From Coffea arabica (Eukaryota; Streptophyta; Magnoliopsida; Gentianales; Rubiaceae), in contig NC_092322.1 of assembly GCF_036785885.1 (NCBI RefSeq), positions 11,492,466 to 11,556,465 of the forward strand: DNA of 64,000 nt, in the 5' to 3' direction. The position numbers were made by a program, and so were the translations under genes. Below are positions 1 to 9,764 of the stretch, piece after piece. The notes beneath the pieces are model-generated. The model saw nothing but the letters and a program-made list of their open reading frames with translations. It was not told the DNA's origin and searched no databases. Within the stretch, counting starts at the first letter, position 1. The number at the start of each line of letters is the position of its first letter.

Positions 1-2849
1 ATATCATAAGCGCAGCGGAAACTAGTTCTAAGCGTAGAATGTAGATATACATCCGATTCAAGTCCAAATATTTATACAGGCCCAAAAGTACATAAACCAA
101 AACCAAATCTAAACTATACAAGATGTACGCCATCCAGCCACACAGAGATCCAAATACAAGATTTCCTTTACTTCGATCCCTGTGGGGAGAAGAAGATAAT
201 AGGGGGTGAGTTAGAAGCTCAGCGAGTGACCAGTAAAATCAGTAAGCAAATATATTTCACAATAGTGTATTTCAATGATGTCATGATTCAGAGATCAAAT
301 ATACATTTATTGCTCACGAGAGCCAGTGAAGTTCTTGTACTTAAATATCTAATGCTCGTTTAGATCAGGTAACCGTGAAATAAAAGTAAGGAGCCATCGT
401 GCTCCAAAGAATGTGTAAACAGTAGTGGAGACATTGGTTCTAAGCACAAGACTTTCCAGGAACTCATTGGAACCAAATTATGTCATGACACACACCCGAA
501 CCCCAAATGATATGCAATGGAGTAATAAATGCAAGAATTAGTTCAAAAGCAACTTTGGAAACAGTCGAGGGATCACTCACCCAAAATATAGTGCTTCAAG
601 TATTCACGTTCAATTATACTCCAGGTTTGGAGTCCAGATCTGCAATAAAAATCCAATTTGAGAACTTTGAAACACGAGTAAGATTCAAAACTTAAACGTT
701 CCGTTCATTAAAAATCAACCAATTGAAATTCATTTAAGACATTCGTGAAAAACTTGCTCGCTTTTCAAATCGTAAGATTTTTGTAGCATATATATTTGGA
801 AACAACACTTGAGTTGAAAGTACAAGGAAATATAAGTTTACATTGGCCATTATATCTTTTCCTCAAGGGTACAAGTTCGTTTAGGTTTTTAAAGTATAAC
901 CCTCGATAACAAAGCAGCAAAGGTGCTCGCTAGTTCAAGTGATAATCACTTAACCTTTACACAAGTTACAAGTCTCGTTTCCTAGTCCTCGAGTGTAAAT
1001 TGGGGCAGCATACCCTTTGTGTTTACCTAATTTTCCAGCCATTTATGGCTTCATTCTTACTCAATCCAATCCAACATTGTACACTAAACAAATCCATAAC
1101 ACAAATTCAGTTCAATAGCCATTTCATAGGCTCACAACAACACACGAACAAAGATTAAGTTAATTTCAAGTGCGGAAATTCAATTACAAAAGACAGACTT
1201 GACGGGCTTTGCGGAAATAATATATCTGAGGCTACGCTTATCGGATTGATACGCAGATTATACCATTTCAAAGCTAAGATGAAGGCCTACAACTTTCATG
1301 AAGGTCACTTAGTCAAATTTTCAATGTAACCTGATCAAATTCCCAACTCACATAACCTGGTTTCAACTATTCGGCTAATCGACCGCACTGCATTCAGGTG
1401 ACCATATCTCAGTCTACCAAGGTCCGTTTAAGGCGTTCTTGGTGGCGTTACAAAGCTAAGACAGGGCACTGAAACTTTCATGTTTTGGTGAAAGGCTAAA
1501 TCCAAACGGATTATAATGACTAAACGCAATCAAATAGACTAAACTGTCCACGCGGAACTCTAAAATGTAACCTAAATTAGCAGGGGTATTTTCATCTTTT
1601 TACAAGCTACGATGCTCTGATTTAGTTGAAATTTTGTAAGTAACTATAAAATACCATTCTCTATAACTTTCATGTTTTGACCTAAGGCCAATTCGGCCTC
1701 TAACATGAGGCTACAAAACCGGACAGAAAAAGGGGAAATTTTCCAGAAATCTGGAATTTGTTGATTTCAATCCAACCTTCCTTGATTTCTTACTTCCAAC
1801 ACTACCAAAGCCCCTTATATAACCTTATATACAACATATATTAACTATACAACAAGTTTGGGTAGCACTTAGTCAAGCCCTAACTTACATATTTCATCCA
1901 AAATCACCACAACAACTTGCATAACTTGTAATCAAACCCAAAACATGAACTATTTAACATATTAAACAAGAATAAAATGATCAAAGCCATAGATAAGATT
2001 TTATACCTCAAAAAGAAGGCTTGCAAGAGTGATCCTCCACTATTTCTTGAAATTTTTGGTTCTCTTAGCTTCCCAAGCTTCCAAACTTACGATCAATCGG
2101 TTTAGAATTCGATTTTAGCACTTGGTTGGTGTAAATCAAGAAGAAAATAGTGCAACTCTTGCTCTCCCTTTCTCTCTCTCCTTACTCGGCCAAGATGCAG
2201 AAAATGATGAAGGAGATTAAGCTAAGTTTGTCTTATAAGAAGGTAGAAAGATAAGAATTAATTCTAACCACAACTTGTGCCAACACTTGGCTTAACCTCA
2301 ACCACAAAAATTTTCTCTTTCCTTCCTTGCATTTGAGCCACAAATTTCGGTCAAGCTTAGCTGTAAATTAGGAGATATTTTGCTCGAATATCAATAAACT
2401 TGTATGGTAAGAAAGTGGTGCGTTCAATCGATAGTGCGCGGGACCCGCCGGTTCACGTCGTTTTTTTTAAAAACATACGTACTAGGGTTTTTACTTCCTA
2501 TGCACCAACCTTATCTCATTGCTCCTAATCACATATTATTTCTCACTTAAAAGTCACTTTTAATCACAAATTTGATCCTTGCTCCGTACCGAAAATTCAT
2601 CCGGCGAAAAATCGCGAAAACCCTAATTTGCTCCAATCTTGAAACCGAAGAGTGAAACCCTACTTTCTAGATTCATTGGCACTTATTGTGGGGTGATTGA
2701 GTAGTAGGGGCATTATAAAGTGGTATTTGTCAAAGAAAAGGGAATTTTAAGAAAAATATAAGGGAATTTGCACGGCTTCTGGCCGGATTCTCTACAAAAC
2801 ACTATTCACCAGAAAATTTTTCCCTTTTCTTCTGCCTCGGGGCATCACA
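1..2849 (-). mobile_element. Long LTR of a Tekay/Del-like Ty3/gypsy retrotransposon (fossil)
   Basis: Read on the minus strand, the sequence at 2849 starts TGTGATGCCCCG, the usual opening of Del/Tekay chromovirus LTRs. It runs left for at least 2.8 kb without a coding frame, which fits the very long LTRs of this lineage. The left edge of the window has a CTTCCGCTGCGC-like stretch (minus strand), as often found close to the 3' end of such LTRs, so nearly the whole LTR is probably present. It lies inside the reverse-transcriptase region of another element (2850-5441). A solo LTR and the first LTR of a full element cannot be told apart here, because the left flank is outside the window. The lineage is inferred from the termini and length. 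Age cannot be estimated from a single LTR. Confidence 0.65.
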
Positions 2850-3557
2850 ATGCGTCTGGAAAGCAGTCTTGTATATGTCTGCTGCCTTGACTCTCAACTG
2901 ATGATATCCAGCTCGGAGGTCTAGTTTAGACATGTATTTTATCCCATGAAGTTCATTCAACAGCTCATCTATGTTTGGAATAGGAAACCTGTCCTTGACA
3001 GTGAGCTCATTTAGCTTCCTATAGTCCATGCATAGCCTCCAAGTATTGTCCTTTTTCTTAACCAACAGCACAGGTGAAGCAAAAGGGCTACAACTGTGCT
3101 TAACTATCCCATTTGTAAGCATTTCAGTAATCTGTTTTTCAATATCAGATTTGTGTGCGTGGGGGTACCTGTAAGGTTTGAGTTTGAATGGCTCGGCCCC
3201 TGGTTTCAACGCAATCTGATGATCTAGTTCCCTCTCAGGAGGCAGTTCTTGAGGAGTTGTAAACACCTTAGAAAACTGCTGCAAAACCGAAGCCACCTGT
3301 TCTGGAATATCCTCCTCTTTATCACCCTTGAACTCCATTTGCAAAGAGGCACAGCTCCTTTGCTTGTCTTGTATAAATGTCCTGAGATCTTTTCCTCGTA
3401 CAAGTTCCATCACAGGTTGGTTGACGAAGCCTTGGAGATGCAATAAGTCACCCCTACTGCTAAGGGCAATACTAAGTGCATGGAAATCAAAAGTGATTGG
3501 ACTAAATTGACACATCCAGTCAATTCCCAAGATAATATCCCAGTTTCCCAACTCCAT
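2850..3557 (-). mobile_element. Reverse-transcriptase N-terminal portion of the Ty3/gypsy fossil
   Basis: The minus-strand reading shows Ty3/gypsy RT motifs in order: YRYPHAHKSDIEKQ, SPFASPVLLVKKKD, WRLCMDYRKLNELTVKDRFP and SKLDLRAGYHQ. The recognisable RT stops where the second element's LTR begins, at about 2850. The fossil is incomplete. Confidence 0.85.
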
Positions 3558-3652
3558 TATCTTCTAGTCGAATTGAAACTGATAGTTCAGTATTAGCCAT
3601 TTAACACCTGGACAGATTGTTCTGCTAGTGATGTCGGTGCCATCTGCCAAGG

Positions 3653-5053
3653 TCACTGTGAAGGGTCTAACTGTTGATAAGGGAGCTGAAGAGACTTAGC
3701 CAACTGGTAGTGTATGAAGCTATCAGAACTACCCGTATCAACAAGGATTTTAACAAGTATTCCCCCTAAACTCCCTAGGAGCATAATAGATTTCCTATGT
3801 ATTGCTGCTGCTGCTAGAGCATTCAGTGAAACCTCAGCCATTTCTTCTACCCTCTCAATCAGCTCATCCTGCTCTCCTTCAGCATTCTCGAATTCGGCCT
3901 CCTCTTCTTCATCTATATTGATACAGTTCAATCTTCCAGGTTTACACTGGTGTCCTATCCCAAATTTGTCCCCACACCTGTAGCACAAGTTGTTTTTACG
4001 CCTATACTGTATTTCCTCAGCTGAGATCTTACTCACTTCCTGGGATCTAGTGTCACCCTTTCTGATATTTGGATCAATAACTGGAAGTTTATAAGTGCTT
4101 GGATTGTTTTGGCTATTTCCATGGTTCCTGTACATCCCATACTTAGGTTCCACTGCAGTCCTTCCTGAGTTTTTATGCTGCTTGGATAATGTATCCAAAG
4201 AGCACTCCTGCATTTCAGCAACCTCAAAGGCCTTGGATAGGGTCTTTGGCTTGAACATTTTGACCATAGGTTTAATCTCATTCTTAAGACCACTAATGAA
4301 GCTGGATATAAAGTATCCTTCATCTAATCTAGGATTTCTAATCAGCATGAGAGTTTTTAATTCCTTAAACTTTTCTTCATACTTCTCTACTGTCCTTTTT
4401 TGTTGTAATTTATTGAATTCCTCAACTACATCACGTGACCACTTCACGGCTAACCTTTCACACAAAAGTTCACAAAATTCTGACCAAGTCAACCACGGTC
4501 TTTCCAATCTCACTCCCTGGAACCAAATGTCCGCTCGCCCCTCCAAGAACATCTCCACCATGTCTACCCTTTGATACTCAGGTATTTGATAATTCAGAAA
4601 ATATTTTTGACATTTCCTTAACCATTCTCTAGGATTACCAGATGCGAATATAGGCATTTCACGTCGCGGCATGCTAGGGGTAAAAGCCTTACCTCTAACC
4701 TCAGGCTGGACTCCATGCACTTCCGTGGAAGTCATGAGCTTCAAATGCGGCGGAGGAGTAGGCAAGATTGGCTCCGATGACCCAGCTTCCGCTTCTGGCA
4801 TGCTTTTTTCTTTCATCATCACCTTCAGTAGCGCATCGAACTTCATCTCCATCTTACTGAACCTCTCGTCCAAATTCCCTACCATCGCCTCTACCCTCGC
4901 GTTGTTCTGCGCCAGTTCTTCCTGGAACTTCTGCTGCAAGTTATTTTGGCCGGAATTCTGAGCTGCGGCTAGAGTCTCCAGTACTTCTTGCAGTCGTGTT
5001 TCCTGTTTCTTGATTTGATCTTCCAGAGAACGGTACCGAGTGTTTTCCGCCAT
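3653..5053 (-). mobile_element. gag-protease region of the Ty3/gypsy fossil
   Basis: An open frame of 466 residues reads as retrotransposon gag. It has an N-terminal coiled-coil-like segment rich in E, Q and K, a gag core around residues 130-300 (motif EWLRKCQKYF), and a chromovirus-type zinc knuckle CYRCGDKFGIGHQC near residue 360. Near the C-terminus is an aspartic-protease active site, VDTGSSDSF. It starts about 30 bp after the primer-binding site. It is part of an inactive element, not a host gene. Confidence 0.85.
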
Positions 5054-5084
5054 TGGAGGTGTCTCAAGCAGCCAAGGATCGGCT

Positions 5085-5096
5085 GCTCTGATACCA
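5085..5096 (-). other. tRNA-iMet primer-binding site of the Ty3/gypsy element
   Basis: On the minus strand this reads TGGTATCAGAGC, complementary to the 3' end of plant initiator tRNA-Met and the common primer of chromoviruses. It sits 2 bp inside the LTR. Confidence 0.85.
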
Positions 5097-5098
5097 AA

Positions 5099-5441
5099 TG
5101 TCGGGCTAGGGCTCCTGAACTAGATGCAGGGAATAGCGAAGCTGGGGAAAGAATTTGGGGAAGGAGAAGGAATTGAGAGAAAGAGGAATGAGACAAGAGA
5201 GAGAGAGTAACCGATAAGAGAGAGAAAGTAATCTTTGTATTATTCCAGATATTTTTGTAATCTCCAAGTAATGGAATCTTTATACAATTCTATTATTCTA
5301 TTATCTTCTCCAACGAACTAATAATACTCCTAACTAACTGAATTAGTGCAACTGCATCGTTTAAGCCATCCTGCCCACAAGTCTCCAAAACGCACAGCAA
5401 TTGTCACCAAACGACACCCTTAATTCCTTAAGGGCCTGACA
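5099..5441 (-). repeat. 5' LTR of the interrupted Ty3/gypsy element
   Basis: This 343-bp stretch begins TGTCAGGCCC and ends CCCGACA on the minus strand, giving TG...CA ends with a 4-bp inverted repeat (TGTC/GACA). Its inner edge is 2 bp from the primer-binding site, as expected of a 5' LTR. The partner LTR is not in the window. Confidence 0.8.
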
Positions 5442-7264
5442 CAACCCTTTATCTACATATCCTATCCAAGATTTTCTAAAATATTTTCGGAGGCAGTTTA
5501 ATTGCTTCTGAATTCTCAAATAACTTAGCTTAGTCTACCTCCATCACCCCCCTCCCAAAGTATAGGACACTTACTTGAATCCGCCCTTATCCCCGTACCT
5601 CCTTCCCCCAATATAGAATTAGTTGTAAAAGTGTTGCATCTAAAGTATTAGTTGTTATAGTCATGGACATCTAAAGTATCTAACTAGCTTCCTGTTCAAA
5701 TTACAAGTTTTAAGTCCAATTATTCTAAATTACTCTCTTCTATCTTTTATCGTAGACATCCAAAATATCTAATTAGCTTCCTATTCAAATTACAAGTTTT
5801 GTGCTTGATTATTCTAAATTACTCTCTCTTCTATCTGTTTAAGTCTCTCTCATGAGCTTGTGCTTACCAATTAACGAAGAATAAATAAATTTCCTTAACA
5901 AATGAAATCCAATTTTTTGAGGATAGCTTCCTTTTTCGAAGGTTAATCTTTTACTTCCTCTATTTAAACTACGTTTGTATGGCTAAAATTTTAGATGTAT
6001 ACTTTAAAGCGTTCTCAAAGACCAAAAATTGAGGCTTACAATTCCTATAAGCATACCCTTTATTACATAACACAAAAAAAAGGTAATCTCCTGTATTTCT
6101 TGCATTCTGGACGTCAACATAGACAAAATTTTGTGTGAATACAGGAATTTGTTTTATGGAAAATCCCTTGAAATCTATAGGTTAACTTTTATTTGAATAT
6201 ATAAATTAGTTTTATCGAAAGTCCCAAAATAGAACTAGAGCGACCCACGATCAAAACTCTAAAATAGATAAGTTCTAACAAGAATCTAAACCCAGCCGCA
6301 CATACAGGGACAAAGGTATAAATTTCAAATAAACAACAAGTATTAAAATTGATATATCTATACATAGCCTACTACTTCTAGACGGAATAAGAAACCAGAA
6401 AACAACTAAAAACAGAAAAATGTGCTGAAACTACTGCCATGCTGCCCATGACAATGTCAAGAACTAGACATTGGTCCTGTCATTGGGTTGGTTTGCACCC
6501 CGAGTGAAGTCTGATGCCTGACTTTGGTTCTGCGGATTCCGATAGATTAGTCATGCCTTCTTTTCCTCGATCCAACTCCATTCACATACTCTGTTGCCGA
6601 CAGAATTTATATTTAAAATGGTCAAAAAATCGTTAAATTATACATTTTTAATTATTCAAGAACTAACTGGAGATAAAAAATAGATCAGGAGCCAAAAGTA
6701 GACAGCGATGACAGTTTAGGGCTCCCCAGATTTTTTACTAAAAAATTTAGTAATTCATTTGGCACCAATAGACTCGTAAAATTTGTCTTTTATAATTATG
6801 TTATGATCATTAATGCAACTATTATTTTGTCTTATATAGTAGTTTTTTTTAATCCATTTTAGGGTGTTGTACTAATTTTATACATTACAAGAACCATTTC
6901 CTCCCCGCATGCATTTCAAGTAGACGTTGCTCATTTGCTTATGATACTGAGTGAAAAATGGGAGAATTGTGAGCTGCTTTGGCCGTTAGATGCTCCGGTG
7001 GCCCTCCATGGAAAAGAGCCATGCTCCTTGAGGAGATTTTACTGATATGCTATGCACCTTCTCTCTTTCCTCGATCGGTTTGCAGCCTACCAGATTGTTG
7101 GGGAGAAAATTTTAAAAAAATCCGGTACTCTTTAGAGTTGTAGAATGTTGAGGAGCTTGTTGACTTGGATGATTCAATCATGACTAGATCCTGGAATCAA
7201 GAGTATATGTCACCCAGAAGAAGATTAAAAGGAAAAAAAATGATCAAGAATATGCAGGGAAGCA
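5442..7264. other. Intergenic, no gene seen
   Basis: This AT-rich stretch separates the retrotransposon debris from the first hAT-like element. I see no coding frame with family resemblance. The only clear structure is a two-copy tandem duplication at 5658-5843. Confidence 0.6.
5658..5843 (+). repeat. Two-copy tandem duplication, unit about 94 bp
   Basis: Both copies share the run TAGCTTCCT(G/A)TTCAAATTACAAG followed by ATTATTCTAAATTACTCTC. The copies start near 5658 and 5752 and differ by scattered substitutions, so the duplication is not recent. Confidence 0.8.
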
Positions 7265-7272
7265 GCTGATGC

Positions 7273-7795
7273 TAGAGGTGTTATCGAGCCGAGTCGAGCT
7301 CGAGTAGCACCATACTCAAGCTCGAACTCGATCAAAATTTGTGCTACTCGAGCTCGATCGAGTAAAAAAATTTGGACTCGAGCTCGACTCGATGAAATAA
7401 AACAAAACTCGAGCTCGACTCGTTTGAACTCGAGTAAGCTCGAGTAAATATCAAGCCCGAGCTACTCGAACTCGAGCTCGAGTTTTGAAATAAATCTATA
7501 ATTTTTTTAAAAAATATATAATATATAATATAATATAAATATATAATATAAATAAAATATGAAAACTCGGTTAAGCTCGACGAGCATTCGAGTACTTATT
7601 TCTTGAGCTCGAACTTGACTCGTTAAATTTAACGAGTAGCTCGAGCTTGAACTCGAGCTCGATTTTACCGAGCTCGAACACGAGCTCGATTTTACCGAGC
7701 TCGAACACGAGCTCGATTTTACCGAGCTCGAGTCAAGCTTTTGATCAAGCTGCTCGCGAGTAGCTCGCGAGCAGCTTGACTTGCCAGCACCCCTA
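7273..7795. mobile_element. Non-autonomous hAT-like element, GAGCTCGAG-rich
   Basis: This 523-bp element is flanked by a perfect 8-bp direct duplication, GCTGATGC, at 7265-7272 and 7796-7803. Its ends are imperfect inverted repeats, TAGAGGTGTTATCGAG on the left and TAGGGGTGCTGGCAAG on the right (minus strand). The body is packed with CGAGCTCGA-type palindromes around an AT-rich core, and a 24-bp unit near 7660-7730 is repeated three times. The 8-bp duplication and TAGRGGTG ends fit the hAT superfamily. No transposase is encoded; serine-rich frames across it come from the repeat. Confidence 0.85.
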
Positions 7796-7803
7796 GCTGA
7801 TGC

Positions 7804-8699
7804 TATGGGTTTCTGTTTCAAGCAGCAGCTGCATCAACTTTCTATACAAATCGCAACTGTTTTGTGAACTAAAACGCTCAAGACAAGTCCTGCACTTTTG
7901 AATTTGAAGACATGGGCTTCAACTCCTGAACTGAATTAAGGATGATCCTTCAGAACATTCTTAACTTTAGTATTAAGTGATCTTAAAAGATTGAAATATA
8001 ACGTATTCCACATCATCCAAGATAAACAAAATGGTAGTATTGAATTGAACTCAAACTTCAGTTATACTTTATAGTTCCGTTTTTGACAACTAAAGGCTAT
8101 TTTACCAAATAACGATATAAGATAGTGAATTGTTCCATGCAATGTGAAATTAATTGAGCACACGCCGTAGACACCACTTCACAGGTTGTACAACTAAGTG
8201 AAATAATGCAATTCTTAATTCAGTTTGGGTAACTGATACCTACAAACACTCTTTACTAGGGGTTTCAGATGGTAGTAGTATTTTGTGTAACGGTTTGTCT
8301 TGTGTACTTCAGGTGCTAGATTTTTGGAAAGGTAAGAATAATTACTGAAACTGTATAAATGCAAGGGTGGATAGTGATTGTTAGCACACGTGCATGTATG
8401 GTAGGTTATATGGAATTTAAATGTGTTAATGAGTATTTATTGAACGCCGGTTAAACAAATTTTTTTAAAAAAGTTTAATTAATTTAGAAACGTGTAAGGA
8501 TGCATTAATCGCGGCGGTTGTCTGTATTACCATGGTAAGTTAAGTATGATTTAAGTGTATATTACCAATTGTTCATTGAGCATTTGTTCGAAAAATTATT
8601 CTCACATACTATTTCGCGTATTCCACATAATTCATGAGATATTGTGTGCTAGTACCAAATCAATTCTGCAATTTATTTTGGAAAAGATTTTATTGGCTA
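7804..8699. other. Intergenic, nothing recognised
   Basis: AT-rich sequence between two related hAT-like elements. I see no coding similarity, RNA gene or clear repeat. Confidence 0.5.
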
Positions 8700-8707
8700 A
8701 TTGAGGC

Positions 8708-9163
8708 TAGGGATGCAATTCAATCGAACAGCTTGACTCGAACTCATGAATAGTTCAGTCAACTGCTTGACTTGGACTTGGTCAATGGCGAGTTCGAGCT
8801 ACTCGACTAAAGTTTCGAGTCAATCTCGAATATGTATATTATATACTCGAGAGCTCGTTGAATTCTACCGAGCACTCGGTGTCACATTTAATTAATATAT
8901 TATAAATAATTAAATTATCTTTTTAGGTTAATTATTTGCAATATTTATGACCCTAACAATTTGTTGAGCTCGAGTACTTGACCTTGATATCGAGTTTGTC
9001 AATTTCTTGAGCTTGATTGAGTCGAGTTTGAGACTTTCTAATATTACGTCGAGTCGAGCTCGAACTTTGTTCAAACAACTTGCTAGCTCGAGTTTGAGTA
9101 CTGTTACTAGACATTGAATTTAAGCATGAGTACAGGGATACTTGAAATTAATTCGACTCACTA
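8708..9163. mobile_element. Second hAT-like GAGCTCGAG element
   Basis: This 456-bp stretch has the same kind of body as the element at 7273: runs of CTCGAACTCG-like sequence around an AT-rich core. Its left end is TAGGGATGCAATTCAATC and its right end, on the minus strand, is TAGTGAGTCGAATTAAT. The flanks are ATTGAGGC at 8700-8707 and ATTGAGGT at 9164-9171, a 7-of-8 match. The right boundary is less certain than in the first copy because the terminal repeat match is weak. Confidence 0.6.
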
Positions 9164-9403
9164 ATTGAGGTGATAGATTGCTCGACTGAAACCAACAATT
9201 TCCCAAATTTAAGAGGAAATATTTACAATTGCTATATATTTATATTTTGTACAAATGATTCACCATATTAGTTTTACCATCTTCTAATTTGTAAAAAACT
9301 TTACAAATTATGGAGGAAGAACTAATCTACAAAGACTACAATTGTTCCTACCCTCTCTACCTCAAAACTAGCACTGTAACAATTGAAACAGCGATCCTTC
9401 AAA

Positions 9404-9442
9404 GGAGGGGGCGGGGGGGGGGGGGGGGTGGGGGGGGAGGAG
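9404..9442 (+). repeat. G-rich tract about 320 bp upstream of the CDKC start codon
   Basis: Almost uninterrupted G with a few A, C and T bases. It could form G-quadruplexes on the plus strand and lies in the probable promoter or 5' UTR region of the CDKC gene. Confidence 0.8.
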
Positions 9443-9764
9443 GAAACAGACTTTCCAAAAAGATACCCCCAAATTTTACATAAATTTCAAAGAGACCCGA
9501 ACCGTTTTAATGATACATGGGTCTACCCCTTCAATAGACACACATGCCGCCTTCCCCAAAATATCAACTACTACAGTTCTCGAATAGCTTCAGTCCCCAG
9601 CAAAAACATCCATGGCTTCCACCTGAATCATTAATCCTAATCCATCTCTCTTTTCTCATTCTCTGCATAAAAAATCGCCCTAATTGGCTTGGCATTGATA
9701 GAATATTTTGATTGAATAAATAAGTATAAAGCATAAGCGCCCCTCCCATTCAAGTATTATAAAG

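Larger units (their letters stand above)
2850..5441 (-). mobile_element. 5' part of a chromovirus-type Ty3/gypsy retrotransposon (fossil, interrupted)
   Basis: On the minus strand this shows, in order, a short LTR (5099-5441), a primer-binding site (5085-5096), a gag-protease region (3653-5053) and the start of reverse transcriptase (about 2850-3557). A Tekay/Del-like LTR interrupts the reverse transcriptase at 2849/2850, so the rest of pol and the 3' LTR would lie left of the window. The short LTR, the compact gag, the CX2CX7HXC knuckle and the RT sequence type suggest a Reina-like chromovirus; the lineage call is from memory. The element is broken. It is older than the LTR inserted in it. 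Confidence 0.85.

Noticed and set aside
4095-4574. 159-codon plus-strand frame
   Set aside because: Antisense of the retrotransposon gag region; no family resemblance.
7507-7821. Serine-rich frame (SSSVKSSSC repeats)
   Set aside because: Produced by the GAGCTCGA repeats of the hAT-like element, not a protein gene.
9383-9634. Frame with a poly-glycine run
   Set aside because: Translation of the G-tract upstream of CDKC.
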